A stretch of DNA of 64,000 nt from Sulfurovaceae bacterium (lineage in GTDB: Bacteria > Campylobacterota > Campylobacteria > Campylobacterales > Sulfurovaceae), in assembly GCA_028714675.1 (NCBI GenBank), contig JAQTLV010000003.1:124001-188000 (forward strand), written 5' to 3'. The notes beneath the pieces were generated by a model. The model saw nothing but the letters and a program-made list of their open reading frames with translations. It ran no database searches and had not been told where the DNA came from. The translations under genes and the position numbers were made by a program. Below, in pieces: positions 20,281 through 29,569 of this stretch; position 1 is the stretch's first letter; each line of letters opens with the position of its first letter.

Positions 20281-20690
20281 AAAAGTTTATATTGTTTTTT
20301 ATTTTGATATCTAGTTTTGTTTCTGCCTCAGATGCCTATACCCCACCAAAAGGCAGTCTTGAGAGAGCAAGCATCATGAATGCATTAAGGGTCGAAGTTA
20401 AAAAATATCACAACATTGATGTTATTTTTAAAGTTCAATACCTCAGAGTAAAGGATGGTTGGGCTTGGGCTGATACAATGCCGATGAGTAAAGATGGAAA
20501 GAATAATTACGAGGATGTCATCGCAATACTTCATAAGAAAAAAGGCGTTTGGAGTGTCGCAGAGTTGGTTTGCACGGAAGTTGAAACCGAAGGATGCATA
20601 GATGATCCAGAATATTTTCAAAAATTAAATAAAAAGTTTCCAGACATACCAACTGAGATAATACCAGTAATTGCTTCTCCTGTTTATTAA
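20277..20690 (+). CDS. Periplasmic protein of unknown function
   Basis: Exported protein: signal peptide MKKFILFFILISSFVSASDA, mature part about 118 residues with two cysteines (LVCTEVETEGCIDDPEYF) that could form a disulfide. The pattern NALRVEVKKYHNIDVIFKVQYLRVKDGWAWADTMPM resembles small periplasmic proteins often found beside other envelope genes in proteobacteria. Translationally coupled (ATGA) to the rhodanese gene, so probably co-expressed. It converges with the AEC permease by 4 bases. Confidence 0.75.
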   Translation: MKKFILFFILISSFVSASDAYTPPKGSLERASIMNALRVEVKKYHNIDVIFKVQYLRVKDGWAWADTMPMSKDGKNNYEDVIAILHKKKGVWSVAELVCTEVETEGCIDDPEYFQKLNKKFPDIPTEIIPVIASPVY

Positions 20691-21574
20691 TTGATTAGTT
20701 CAAACAGTTTGCTAAAAAGTGGAACAGTGACAAGGCTAAAAAGTATCCCATAGCCTACTAATGATGCACTTAGTTTAGGTGCAAAATTAGCATTTATCGC
20801 TAAAACACCAGCGGTTATCATCGATGGCATAGCGACTTCAAGTAGAGTTGTTTGAGCTACCAAGTCATCAAATCCTAAAAGTTTAAATATCACCAATACG
20901 ATAAGTGGTATCAAAATAAGTTTTACCAATATAGCTTTTGTAAAAATTGCCCTATGTTCATCTATGCGAAGTTTCATAGATAAGCCTACACTTACGATAG
21001 CAAATGGAGTCAGAGTACTTGCTAGTATCTCGACAAGTGGAGTTATAATATTTGGTACATATCCTATGAAAAAAGAGTAAATTAAAACTATAAAAGGCGG
21101 AAATAGGGCGATTTTTTTCACTATAGCTTTAGTATTAACCACACCATGTGTATAGACAGAAACTACAGCTGTTCCATAGATAGCAAGTATTAAAAAACTT
21201 CCAAGTTGATCATAAAGAATGGCATATTGTAGTGATTCTTTGCCTAAGATAGACTCTATGAGAGGAAAGCCTAAAAATGAGGTATTACCAAGAGGAATAA
21301 GGAGCAAGAGTGCAGCTTTGGTTTTAGTTTCAGCTTCTCTAAAAACAACAAAAACAAATAAAATACTTAGTAACAAAACAACCCAAGGTGTAATTATGGG
21401 GAGCAATAGATTTGTGGAAAATTCTATTTTTGGAGCATGCAGTAAAACAGTTGCTGGGAATGATACATATATGACTATTTGATTTAAAATATGTGATGTA
21501 TTTTTTGGTAGTTTTGTAAATTGCAAAATATAACCAAAAGATAACAATAATATTATAAAATATATTTGTCCCAA
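20687..21574 (-). CDS. AEC family transporter (auxin efflux carrier type)
   Basis: Inner-membrane permease of 295 residues with about ten TM helices in two five-helix halves joined by a short loop, typical of the bacterial AEC/BASS-like family (organic acid or other small-molecule transport). Repeated motifs PLGNTSFLGFPLIESILG and LEVAMPSMITAGVLAINANFAPKLSASLV mark the two crossover regions. Substrate unknown. Single gene, divergent from gatB. Confidence 0.87.
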   Translation of the reverse strand: MGQIYFIILLLSFGYILQFTKLPKNTSHILNQIVIYVSFPATVLLHAPKIEFSTNLLLPIITPWVVLLLSILFVFVVFREAETKTKAALLLLIPLGNTSFLGFPLIESILGKESLQYAILYDQLGSFLILAIYGTAVVSVYTHGVVNTKAIVKKIALFPPFIVLIYSFFIGYVPNIITPLVEILASTLTPFAIVSVGLSMKLRIDEHRAIFTKAILVKLILIPLIVLVIFKLLGFDDLVAQTTLLEVAMPSMITAGVLAINANFAPKLSASLVGYGILFSLVTVPLFSKLFELIN

Positions 21575-21695
21575 AGTAAATCCATTATTTTTAAAAGTAT
21601 TTTACTATTTGGTTTATAAAATCTTCCCTGTTATCCAAAACATAATCGATGTTTGGCTATAATAGGAATAATTTACGAAGTTTATAAGGAAACAA

Positions 21696-23129
21696 ATGCA
21701 GTTTGAAACGGTAATCGGATTAGAGATTCATGTCCAATTAAATACAAAATCTAAACTTTTTTGCTCATGTGCTACGAGTTTTGCACATCATCAAAATAGT
21801 AATACTTGCCCAGTATGTTTGGCTCTTCCAGGAGCATTGCCTGTGGTAAACATAGAAGCAGTTAAAAAAGCAATGTCTTTTGGGTATGCCGTAAATGCAA
21901 CAGTCAATCAAAAATCAATCTTTAACCGTAAAAGTTACTTTTATCCAGATAGCCCAATGGCTTATCAAATAAGTCAGTTTGATATACCAATAGTTGAAAA
22001 TGGAGAGCTTTTTATCGATCTCGAAGATGGAAGTATAAAAAGAATAGGTATCACAAGAGCACACCTAGAAGCTGATGCAGGCAAAAACTTACATGAAGGT
22101 GCGATATCCAAAGTTGACTTAAATCGTGCAGGAACACCCCTTTTAGAGATAGTAAGTGAACCAGAAATGAGAAGTAGCGAAGAAGCAGTTAGTTATCTTA
22201 AAAAACTACATTCAATTGTTAGATATCTAGATATTAGTGATGCAAATATGCAAGAAGGTTCTTTTAGATGTGATGTCAATGTATCTATTCGTCCTGTTGG
22301 ACAAAAAGAGTTTGGCACAAGAGTAGAGATAAAAAACATTAACTCATTCCGTTTTGTTGCAGCTGCGATTGCTTACGAAGTAAACAGACAAACAGAAGCA
22401 TATGAAGATGGTATTTATGAAAGTGAAGTTTATCAAGAAACTAGACTTTGGGATGTTGCAAAAGGTGTAACAAAAAGTATGAGAGGCAAAGAAGATAGTG
22501 CTGATTATAGATATTTCCCAGATCCTGACTTAAGACCTGTAATAGTAACAGATGAAATGATGCAAGAGGCAAAAAATATACCTGAACTTCCAGATGCAAA
22601 AGTTGCAAGATATGTTGATGTAATTGGCATAAAAAGAGAAGATGCACTTGTGATAACAGCACAAAAAGAGACGGCTTATTATTTCGAAGAGATGCTAATA
22701 TTTGAAAGTGATCCCAAAATGGCTGTAACTTGGTTAACTAGTGAGCTACAAGGAAGATTAAATAAACTCGGACTCGACATATCAAATTCTCCAATTGATG
22801 CTAGAGTGCTGTCTAACATAATATCTAAAATATCAGATGGTACCATATCTGGAAAAGCTGCGAAAGATGTGTTGGATTATATGCTTGAGAATGTTAGCAG
22901 AGATGTTGATGATATCATAGCAAAACTTGGACTTGCTCAAGTTAGTGATGATGGCGCTATAAATGCTATGATTGATGAAATACTAAATGCAAATGCCGAC
23001 AAAGTTGCAGAATACAAATCAGGAAAAGATAAACTTTTTGGGTTTTTTGTAGGACAACTCATGAAAGTAAGTGGCGGAAGTGTAAATCCTGCTAAAGCAA
23101 ATGAGTTACTCAAACAAAAACTTTCATAA
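21696..23129 (+). CDS. gatB: Asp/Glu-tRNA amidotransferase subunit B
   Basis: Kinase/transamidation subunit of GatCAB, which converts mischarged Glu-tRNA(Gln) and Asp-tRNA(Asn) to the correct aminoacyl-tRNA. Starts [15 protein letters not shown], with zinc-binding CSC...CPVC, then [26 protein letters not shown] and a C-terminal YqeY-like tail domain ([23 protein letters not shown]). 477 residues, standard. RBS AAGGA. First gene of a compact plus-strand run to gpsA. Confidence 0.97.
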   Translation: MQFETVIGLEIHVQLNTKSKLFCSCATSFAHHQNSNTCPVCLALPGALPVVNIEAVKKAMSFGYAVNATVNQKSIFNRKSYFYPDSPMAYQISQFDIPIVENGELFIDLEDGSIKRIGITRAHLEADAGKNLHEGAISKVDLNRAGTPLLEIVSEPEMRSSEEAVSYLKKLHSIVRYLDISDANMQEGSFRCDVNVSIRPVGQKEFGTRVEIKNINSFRFVAAAIAYEVNRQTEAYEDGIYESEVYQETRLWDVAKGVTKSMRGKEDSADYRYFPDPDLRPVIVTDEMMQEAKNIPELPDAKVARYVDVIGIKREDALVITAQKETAYYFEEMLIFESDPKMAVTWLTSELQGRLNKLGLDISNSPIDARVLSNIISKISDGTISGKAAKDVLDYMLENVSRDVDDIIAKLGLAQVSDDGAINAMIDEILNANADKVAEYKSGKDKLFGFFVGQLMKVSGGSVNPAKANELLKQKLS

Positions 23130-23138
23130 GGAGAGTTT

Positions 23139-24656
23139 GTGCAAAACTTTTTAGTTAAAATAGCCTTTTTTTTATATCGCTCAAAAGGATACAATCAAAC
23201 TAAAAAGTTCTTTTATGATTATCTCGAAAATAATGAAAAAGCAACCAAACATTATATTGATCTGTTTTTTATTTTTTTGATTTTATTTTCTGTGTTTGAT
23301 CTTGTGCATAGTGTTAAAAATGAAACTCCTTATTGGATAGTTTTTGTTGATTACTACATCATAACAACTATATTTATCATAGAGTATATTTTAAGATTAT
23401 GGGTACATGGCAGTACACATCATATAATCATAAGAGAACATGAAAAGTCAAAATTTTTACAAACAAATTTTTCTTCGAAAGATACAATAAAAAATATTCT
23501 TTTGGAAAAATGGCAATACATAAAATCGCCAATAGCTTTGATAGACCTAATCGCTATTATTCCAATTTATAGAGAAATTAGAATTATCAGAATATTTAAA
23601 CTTACAAGATATATAAGAAGTGTAAAACAATTTTTCGATGTTTTGAAAAGTAAATATTTTGAGCTTATGACTCTTGCCATACTTTTGTTATTTGTTATAG
23701 GCGTTGCTGGAGTTTCTATGTATACTCTAGAAGGAAATATAAATAGTAAAATCAACTCTTTGCTTGACGCTTTTTATTGGGCATTGATTACAGCTACAAC
23801 AGTCGGTTATGGGGATATATCTCCTGTATCAAACATGGGTAAAATAATATCTATGATTACAGCTGTTGTTGGATTGATTATAATAGCATTTGGTACTTCT
23901 TTGATGGTATCTGCATTTTTTGAAAAACTTGGAGAGATAAAAGACAATAGAATCATTGATGAGATAAAGAAAATAGATAATTTTGTTATTATTTGTGGTT
24001 ATGGTCAAATGACAAAAATGCTTCTAAGAGAAGATGATTTTGATGGTAAATATATCATAATAGAAAAAAATCCAGATGTTGCAAAACAAGGGGCTAAAGA
24101 TGGCTACAACATAATAATGGATGATGCTAGTAAGCATAATGTTTTGGAAAAATTTAAAAATAGTTATTCAAAAATTTCTCTTATATGTCTTGTGAATAAT
24201 GATATTGAAAACATATATATAACACTAAATGCAAAAAGCATATCAAAAGATATAATGGTAGTTGCAAGAGCAAGTAATGCATCTATGGAGAAAAAATTTA
24301 AAATTGCTGGTGCGGATAATGTTATAGTTCCAAATATTGCTGCAAATACAATGCTATTAACCGCTATAAACAATCCTATTATGTATAGTGCTATGCATTC
24401 ACTGCTTTCTGGGAAAAATGCTGCATATTTGGATGAAATTAAAGTTTTGGGTTATGATAATATAGTGGGTAAAAAAATAGCAGATATTGATTTCAAAGAG
24501 TACAAATTGCTTTTGATTGGGTTAAAGAGAAATGATGATTTCATTTTCAACCCTAATAGAGAAATGGTTCTTGAGAGTGATGATACTCTGTTAGTTATGG
24601 GACTTAAAATAAGTATAGAGTATTTTCATAGAGTAATACAAGGAAGTCTTTCATGA
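23139..24656 (+). CDS. Six-TM voltage-sensor-type potassium channel with RCK domain
   Basis: Inner-membrane K+ channel subunit of 505 residues. Selectivity filter TTVGYGD is at 220-226 between S5 (about 174-195) and S6 (about 234-256). Upstream are S1-S3 and an S4-like helix with positive residues every third position (REIRIIRIFKLTRYIR, 145-160: R145, R148, R151, K154, R157, R160), as in voltage sensors. The cytoplasmic part holds an RCK/TrkA-N domain (VIICGYGQMTKML) and a TrkA-C domain. Start is GTG with AAGGAG. The next gene overlaps by ATGA and encodes a second RCK-like protein. Confidence 0.9.
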   Translation: MQNFLVKIAFFLYRSKGYNQTKKFFYDYLENNEKATKHYIDLFFIFLILFSVFDLVHSVKNETPYWIVFVDYYIITTIFIIEYILRLWVHGSTHHIIIREHEKSKFLQTNFSSKDTIKNILLEKWQYIKSPIALIDLIAIIPIYREIRIIRIFKLTRYIRSVKQFFDVLKSKYFELMTLAILLLFVIGVAGVSMYTLEGNINSKINSLLDAFYWALITATTVGYGDISPVSNMGKIISMITAVVGLIIIAFGTSLMVSAFFEKLGEIKDNRIIDEIKKIDNFVIICGYGQMTKMLLREDDFDGKYIIIEKNPDVAKQGAKDGYNIIMDDASKHNVLEKFKNSYSKISLICLVNNDIENIYITLNAKSISKDIMVVARASNASMEKKFKIAGADNVIVPNIAANTMLLTAINNPIMYSAMHSLLSGKNAAYLDEIKVLGYDNIVGKKIADIDFKEYKLLLIGLKRNDDFIFNPNREMVLESDDTLLVMGLKISIEYFHRVIQGSLS

Positions 24657-25357
24657 GCTTGAAAAAGAAAGTATGGATATTTGGGTATTCTAAAGAGTCA
24701 AAGATGATAGCCAGCTCTTTAAAAGATGTAAATTTTGATATAAATATAGTTGAATCAAATGATAAAAACTCAAATGATGCACTATTGGATGGATTTAAAA
24801 CCATGGTTTTAATGGATATTACAAATGACGATGAACTAGAACCACTTGGTATTGAACCTAATGATTATATAATTTGCGTTATGGATGATGAACATCTAAA
24901 TGTATTTTTGACTCTTTCCCTCAGATCAATGTGTCCAGAAAATGAGATAATATCTATATCACATTCTATATATACAACACAAAAACTAAAAATGGCTGGA
25001 GCATCAAAAGTAATTGATTTATATCAAGTTAGTGCGAACAGAATACATAGTATTTTTAAAAAACCAATTGCTACAAAAATACTTGATAGTTTTATATCTT
25101 CAAGTTATGATATATCCTTTGGAGAATTTACTATAGCAAAAGGTTCATGTTTGGATGGCATAATTTTAGAGAATTTTGATTTTTCGCAGTATAATATAAT
25201 TCTTGTTGGTGTTCTTGATTGGGAGCTTGGAGATGAATTTATATTTTCTACAACAAATATTTCCCACAAACTTGATGCTGATGATATAATAGTATGTATA
25301 GGAAATAATAACGATTTAGAAAAGTTTGAAAAAAAATTAAAAATGAGTAGCAAATGA
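24653..25357 (+). CDS. TrkA-N/TrkA-C (RCK) domain protein
   Basis: Cytoplasmic 234-residue protein with a degenerate Rossmann-type RCK domain (VWIFGYSKESKMIASSL near 7-23, IVESNDK after beta2) followed by a TrkA-C domain (FTIAKGSCLDGIILENFDFSQYNIILVGV). No membrane segment. It is probably the regulatory partner of the channel encoded just upstream, with which it is translationally coupled (ATGA), giving a channel with two different RCK layers. The glycine-rich NAD loop is incomplete, so ligand binding is uncertain. Confidence 0.85.
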   Translation: MSLKKKVWIFGYSKESKMIASSLKDVNFDINIVESNDKNSNDALLDGFKTMVLMDITNDDELEPLGIEPNDYIICVMDDEHLNVFLTLSLRSMCPENEIISISHSIYTTQKLKMAGASKVIDLYQVSANRIHSIFKKPIATKILDSFISSSYDISFGEFTIAKGSCLDGIILENFDFSQYNIILVGVLDWELGDEFIFSTTNISHKLDADDIIVCIGNNNDLEKFEKKLKMSSK

Positions 25358-26241
25358 AGATAGCGATTATAGGTGCAGGAAAATGGGGTCAGGCACTTTT
25401 TCATGCATTTAAAGAAAAAAATGAGTGTGTGATAACATCAAGAAAACATAGAGATATAGATGGATTTGTATCTTTAGATACCGCTTTGCAATGTCCATAT
25501 TTAGTTATAACCATTCCAGCACAAGAAGCAAGAAAATGGATGGAAGAAAACTTCAAAGACAATGGACAATCTATTTTGGTTGCTGCTAAGGGCATAGAGA
25601 TAAAAAGTGGAGCCTTTTTGAATGAAGTTTATGAGAGTTTCATAGATGGGGATAGACTAGCTTTCTTATCGGGTCCATCATTTTCTTCTGAAGTTGAAAA
25701 ATCACTTCCAACAGCACTTGTTGTGAGTTCAAAAAATGAAAACTTATCTAAGCAATTTAGCAAAGCACTACCTGATTTTATAAAAGGATATATTAGCAGT
25801 GATATAGTTGGCGAAGAAGTAGCGGGAGCATATAAAAATGTTATAGCAATTGCAGGTGGAGTTAGTGATGGATTGGAGCTTGGCAATAATGCCAGAGCAG
25901 CACTTCTTGCTCGCGGACTTGTAGAAATGAGTAGATTTGGACAAGCTTATGGAGCCAAAAGTGAAACTTTTCTATCTCTTGGAGGAGCAGGGGATTTGTT
26001 TCTCACCGCCAGTTCAACCTTATCTAGGAACTATCGTGTAGGTTTTATGCTTTCGCAAGGTAAAAGCCTTGAGGATATATTAAAAGAGCTTGGTGAAGTA
26101 GCTGAGGGCGTAGCAACAGCTAAGGCACTCTATGATATAGCGATAAAAAATGACATATATCTGCCTATTGCAAAACAAGTATATGATATGCTCTTTATGG
26201 GCAAAAATCCACGAGAGAGCGTTAAAGATTTACTTAGCTAA
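25354..26241 (+). CDS. gpsA: Glycerol-3-phosphate dehydrogenase [NAD(P)+]
   Basis: Makes sn-glycerol 3-phosphate from dihydroxyacetone phosphate for phospholipid synthesis. NAD(P)-binding GAGKWGQAL (7-15), FLSGPSFSSEV, GAYKNVIAIAGGVSDGLELGNNARAALLARGL (containing the catalytic Lys) and GAGDLFLTASSTLSRNYRVG are all present. 295 residues, near the short end for the family, as in other Campylobacterota. ATGA overlap with the RCK gene. Confidence 0.96.
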   Translation: MKIAIIGAGKWGQALFHAFKEKNECVITSRKHRDIDGFVSLDTALQCPYLVITIPAQEARKWMEENFKDNGQSILVAAKGIEIKSGAFLNEVYESFIDGDRLAFLSGPSFSSEVEKSLPTALVVSSKNENLSKQFSKALPDFIKGYISSDIVGEEVAGAYKNVIAIAGGVSDGLELGNNARAALLARGLVEMSRFGQAYGAKSETFLSLGGAGDLFLTASSTLSRNYRVGFMLSQGKSLEDILKELGEVAEGVATAKALYDIAIKNDIYLPIAKQVYDMLFMGKNPRESVKDLLS

Positions 26242-26261
26242 AAACAAAAAAGGATTTTTGG

Positions 26262-26999
26262 ATGGAAAAAGAACAAAATATCGCCTTACTCATTGATTGT
26301 GATAATGTTAGTTATCATGCCATTTCTGGGGTGCTTAATGAGCTTGCTAAATATGGTGTAATAAATATACGTAGAGCATATGGTAACTGGAAAAGTTCAA
26401 ATATGCAAGGCTGGGAATCACAACTACATCCATATGCAATTGCTCCGATTCAACAATTTTCATATACTTCTGGAAAAAATGCAACAGATATTGCTATGGT
26501 TATTGACGCAATGGATCTCCTTTATACAAAATCAATTGATGCTTTTGCTTTTATGACTAGCGATAGTGATTTTACACCAATGGTGATGCGTATTCTTGCA
26601 AATGGTCTTAAAGTCTATGGGTTCGGGGAGCAAAAAACACCAGAATCATTTGTTAATGCCTGTTCACAATTCATCTATACAGAAAATCTTGAGTTATCCG
26701 ATGAAGAAGCGGAGAAAGTAGAAGATGTCGAAAGCAAGTTAAAACGCTTAAAAAATAAATTACGCGGAGATTCAGGATTGGTTAAAAATTTACGAACAGC
26801 GATTGAGCAAACAGCGGAAGATGATGGATGGTCGCATTTGGGAAAAATAGGACAATATATATCAAACAATACATCTCTTTCGCCGGTCAATTATGGTTTA
26901 AAGAAATGGAGCGATTTGATTCGTGCTATTGAGTTATTTGAGATTGATATGCGTAAAAATAACTCTGAGATGTATATTAAGGATAAACGTAAAAAATAG
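26262..26999 (+). CDS. NYN-domain protein with C-terminal OST-HTH/LOTUS domain
   Basis: Predicted RNA-processing protein. The N-terminal 135 residues form a NYN (PIN-like) nuclease domain with the expected acidic residues (LLIDCDNVS, KNATDIAMVIDAMD, FMTSDSDFTPMV); residues about 165-240 fit a LOTUS/OST-HTH RNA-binding domain (GWSHLGKIGQYISNNTSLSPVNYGLKKWSDLI). A charged helical linker joins them. RBS AAAAGGA. Cellular substrate unknown. Codon use is slightly less AT-rich than its neighbours. Confidence 0.9.
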   Translation: MEKEQNIALLIDCDNVSYHAISGVLNELAKYGVINIRRAYGNWKSSNMQGWESQLHPYAIAPIQQFSYTSGKNATDIAMVIDAMDLLYTKSIDAFAFMTSDSDFTPMVMRILANGLKVYGFGEQKTPESFVNACSQFIYTENLELSDEEAEKVEDVESKLKRLKNKLRGDSGLVKNLRTAIEQTAEDDGWSHLGKIGQYISNNTSLSPVNYGLKKWSDLIRAIELFEIDMRKNNSEMYIKDKRKK

Positions 27000-27067
27000 A
27001 CTTTTATTAATTAATAGTTTAAAAGAATAGAAAATGCATATAAATTGATAAATATCTAAGGAAATAT

Positions 27068-27496
27068 ATGTTTCATTCATTTAAACCTGAAATTCTTTTT
27101 TATGAGAAAACGGGATGCATGGGAAATGCAAAACAAAAAAAACTTCTAGGTGATTATGGTATAGGATTTAAAACACTAAGTCTATTGGACACTAGGTGGA
27201 GTTTTGAAAGTTTGAGTGATTTTTTTGATGGACTCACCAAAGATGAGATTATAAATCCATTCGCTCCAAGTGAAGAGTTAGAAAAAATTGACTTAAAAAC
27301 TATGAGCAAAGATGAGCTTATAACTCATATGGTGAAAAATCCTATTTTAATAAAAAGACCTCTAATCTCTATTGGGGAAGTTAAAATATGCGGTTTTGAT
27401 ATACCTAAAATAAATTCCGCATTAAATCTACATATCTGTGAAAAATTAACTATAAATAGTTGTCCCAATGAAGATAAAAAATGTGTAAGCGATTAA
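27068..27496 (+). CDS. ArsC/NifO-like nitrogenase-associated family protein
   Basis: Thioredoxin-fold protein related to ArsC-type reductases, closest in my recall to the nitrogenase-associated protein family. The N-terminal motif YEKTGCMGNAKQKKLLGDYGIGF (one redox Cys at 17), and the later ILIKRPLISIGEVKICGFD block match the ArsC pattern in which a substrate Arg follows Lys. The C-terminus is Cys-rich (NLHICEKL...SCPNEDKKC), which is unlike ArsC. It converges with a NifX/NifB-like gene, which supports the metal-cluster association. No nif structural genes are in the window. Confidence 0.72.
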   Translation: MFHSFKPEILFYEKTGCMGNAKQKKLLGDYGIGFKTLSLLDTRWSFESLSDFFDGLTKDEIINPFAPSEELEKIDLKTMSKDELITHMVKNPILIKRPLISIGEVKICGFDIPKINSALNLHICEKLTINSCPNEDKKCVSD

Positions 27497-27506
27497 ATAT
27501 TTATTA

Positions 27507-27872
27507 CTAATGCGTTGAACAAGTTCCTTGCCCATTGATAGTTTGTAAACTTCCAGAAACGAATCTTTCCACACTCTCTTTTACGGTTGCACTAGCTTTA
27601 TCTACATAAACATCTAGTTCAGCTTTAGCAAATCCTGCTGCAGGACTTCCTCCTATGCCTCCTACTATAAGAGCATCAGGATTTAGTTTCATGATATTCA
27701 TGATAGCATTTCCGCAAGCTCCACTATCATGCCCGCTGTTAGCAATGCTTTCAACATCTACTATTTCATTATTTTTTAGCGTTATAATGGTATAGAATTT
27801 AGCTTTACCAAAATGTGCTCCTCTTGCTGATAGATAACCATTGTTTTCGTCTGTTGGGAAAATAATTCTCAT
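27507..27872 (-). CDS. NifX/NifB-family FeMo-cofactor-type binding protein
   Basis: Small cytoplasmic protein (121 residues) of the dinitrogenase iron-molybdenum cofactor biosynthesis domain family. Conserved features: MRIIFPTDENNGYLSARGAHFGKAKFYTII at the start, HDSGACGN in the middle and DALIVGGIGGSPAAGF. The ending TINGQGTCSTH adds a Cys/His. Such stand-alone proteins occur in many anaerobes without nitrogenase. The start overlaps the stop of the DUF134 gene (ATGA), so they form an operon. Confidence 0.9.
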   Translation of the reverse strand: MRIIFPTDENNGYLSARGAHFGKAKFYTIITLKNNEIVDVESIANSGHDSGACGNAIMNIMKLNPDALIVGGIGGSPAAGFAKAELDVYVDKASATVKESVERFVSGSLQTINGQGTCSTH

Positions 27873-28168
27873 ATTTCTTCCTTTGCATTCTTTATATGAA
27901 GTGCTTTTTGATGTAGTAGAGCATTGCTTATCTTTTTATGTGCAGAAGAGAGGATTCTAGAAAATGTAGATCTAGATACTCCCATAGAAATGGCACACTC
28001 TTCATGGTATTTTGCCTCATAATCTGCAAGTCTAATGGCTTCTATTTCATCAGGATCTAGCCATATATGCTCCAAGTTTACAGCTCTTATGCCACATGGT
28101 TTAAAACAAAAATCTGAATAATCTTTAGGTATAAGCCTATTTATCTTTTTCCTACCACACTGTTTCAT
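27869..28168 (-). CDS. DUF134 family DNA-binding protein
   Basis: 99-residue protein with an N-terminal RPKKxxxI-like segment (GRKKINRLIPKDYSDFCFKPCGI) and a helix-turn-helix (EECAISMGVSRSTFSRILSSAHKKI, about 57-81) resembling sigma-70 region 4. DUF134 genes commonly sit beside NifX/NifB-type genes, as here. RBS AAGGAGTG lies 4 bases before the ATG. The 22-bp palindrome at 28180-28201 directly upstream is a likely autoregulatory operator. Confidence 0.9.
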   Translation of the reverse strand: MKQCGRKKINRLIPKDYSDFCFKPCGIRAVNLEHIWLDPDEIEAIRLADYEAKYHEECAISMGVSRSTFSRILSSAHKKISNALLHQKALHIKNAKEEI

Positions 28169-28179
28169 TTACACTCCTT

Positions 28180-28201
28180 ATTTTGAACATATGCTCAAAA
28201 T
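28180..28201. promoter_or_regulatory. 22-bp palindromic operator candidate
   Basis: ATTTTGA (28180-28186) and TCAAAAT (28195-28201) are perfect inverted arms around a core that contains CATATG; only one base pair of the 22 breaks the symmetry. It begins 12 bases upstream of the DUF134 start codon, next to its RBS, where a bound regulator would block transcription or early elongation. A -10-like TATACT lies further upstream on the minus strand. Confidence 0.65.
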
Positions 28202-28273
28202 ATAATTGAAGTATATCATATTTTTATAGTTTTAAGAATAAATTATAATTTTTATAAGAAAATATATTGGAAT

Positions 28274-28813
28274 TTATGTAAAATATCTAATAGAGGCAAA
28301 TCCAACAGCACCAGCTTCTGAACATTCTTGTATCTGTTGAGCAGTTATTATGCCACCAAGTGCAATTACTGGTATATGGACTCTTGATACAACTTCTTTT
28401 AGTTTAACTAATCCGATTGCTTCGCCTTTATTTGGAGAATCATATATAGGACTAAGTGTTATCATATTAGCACCTAGATTTTCTGCCATCAATGCTTCTT
28501 TTAGAGTATGTGTACTGACAACTATAAAAAGGTTTTTGCTTTTCGCATAACTAATATCTTTTATTTGAGAACTTTGAAGATGTATGCCATCTGCTTTTAA
28601 CTCATAAGCTAGATCTATATCTGTATGAAGTAGTATTTTTTTGAATGGATATTTTTTAGCAGTTTTTAAAAAAAGTTTGGAATTTTCTTTGTAGTTGTGA
28701 TTGTTTTTGTCTCTATAAACAATCATAGAAGCTCTTGAAGCAATCCTATTCAAGGATGCTTCAAGATTGTTAAAGTCTAAATTTGTTTTATCACTTATAG
28801 CATAAGCTATCAT
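28274..28813 (-). CDS. thiE: Thiamine phosphate synthase / TenI-type protein
   Basis: TIM-barrel protein of the ThiE/TenI superfamily. Present: LLHTDIDLAYELKADGIHLQSSQI, VVSTHTLKEALMAENLGANMITLSPIYDSPNKGEAIGL and IPVIALGGI...CSEAGAVGFASIRYF. At 179 residues it is shorter than typical ThiE (about 210) and lacks some N-terminal pyrimidine-binding residues, so the TenI-like thiazole function or a shortened ThiE, as in other Campylobacterota, are both possible. It directly follows atpB on the same strand. No TPP riboswitch is seen. Confidence 0.78.
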   Translation of the reverse strand: MIAYAISDKTNLDFNNLEASLNRIASRASMIVYRDKNNHNYKENSKLFLKTAKKYPFKKILLHTDIDLAYELKADGIHLQSSQIKDISYAKSKNLFIVVSTHTLKEALMAENLGANMITLSPIYDSPNKGEAIGLVKLKEVVSRVHIPVIALGGIITAQQIQECSEAGAVGFASIRYFT

Positions 28814-29497
28814 TTAGTGATGCTCATCCTCGCTTACAACAACTGCACCAGCAAGATAAACATAAGTAAGTATCATAAAGATAAATGTTTGTAGTATTGC
28901 AGAGAATGTAAGCAATATATATGCAGGAAGCGGAAGAAACCAAGGCACCAACATCAAAAGTACCCACAAGAATAAATCGTCACCTTTAATATTACCAAAA
29001 AGACGAAAAGAAAGAGAGATAATTCTAGATATATGAGAAACTATCTCAATAGGAAACATAAGGGGCGCTAACAACTTAACAGGACCAGCGAAGTGTGCAA
29101 AGTAATGAATAACACCTTGCTCTCTAATACCTTCAAAGTTATAGTAAACAAATACTATAAGAGCCAAAGTAAGTGTTACGTTGATATTTGAAGTAGGAGA
29201 TTCAAATGCAGGAATAATTCCAATAACATTTGAAAAGAACACAAATAAACCAATAGTTGCCACTAATGGCAAATATTTTCTAGCAAGATCTTCGCCAATT
29301 ACATCTTTGCCCATAGCAATGATACCCATTAGGTATGCTTCCATGATATTTTGAGCTCCACTAGGAACCAATTTCATACTTTTTGTAGCAAAAAATGCAA
29401 CTAATAAAGCAAGTGTTATGGCTAAAGCAATATGAGAAATAATAAGCCCATTTCCATGACCAAAAATTGAACCAAATATGGTATATACACCTTCCAT
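28814..29497 (-). CDS. atpB: ATP synthase F0 subunit a
   Basis: Proton-channel subunit of F1F0 ATP synthase. 227 residues with five to six TM helices; the essential helix carries [23 protein letters not shown] with the conserved Arg, and the final [31 protein letters not shown] matches the family. As in other Campylobacterota, atpB stands apart from the atp operon. Adjacent to thiE with no gap. Confidence 0.96.
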   Translation of the reverse strand: MEGVYTIFGSIFGHGNGLIISHIALAITLALLVAFFATKSMKLVPSGAQNIMEAYLMGIIAMGKDVIGEDLARKYLPLVATIGLFVFFSNVIGIIPAFESPTSNINVTLTLALIVFVYYNFEGIREQGVIHYFAHFAGPVKLLAPLMFPIEIVSHISRIISLSFRLFGNIKGDDLFLWVLLMLVPWFLPLPAYILLTFSAILQTFIFMILTYVYLAGAVVVSEDEHH

Positions 29498-29569
29498 ACA
29501 GAAACCTTCTTAAAAAATTTGTTTATTTTACAAAAAAGCTCCTAAATAGCTCATTAAGTATAATTAGTT

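Noticed and set aside
28214-28273. TPP riboswitch controlling thiE
   Set aside because: thiE is transcribed toward lower coordinates and abuts atpB; there is no leader in which a riboswitch could lie.
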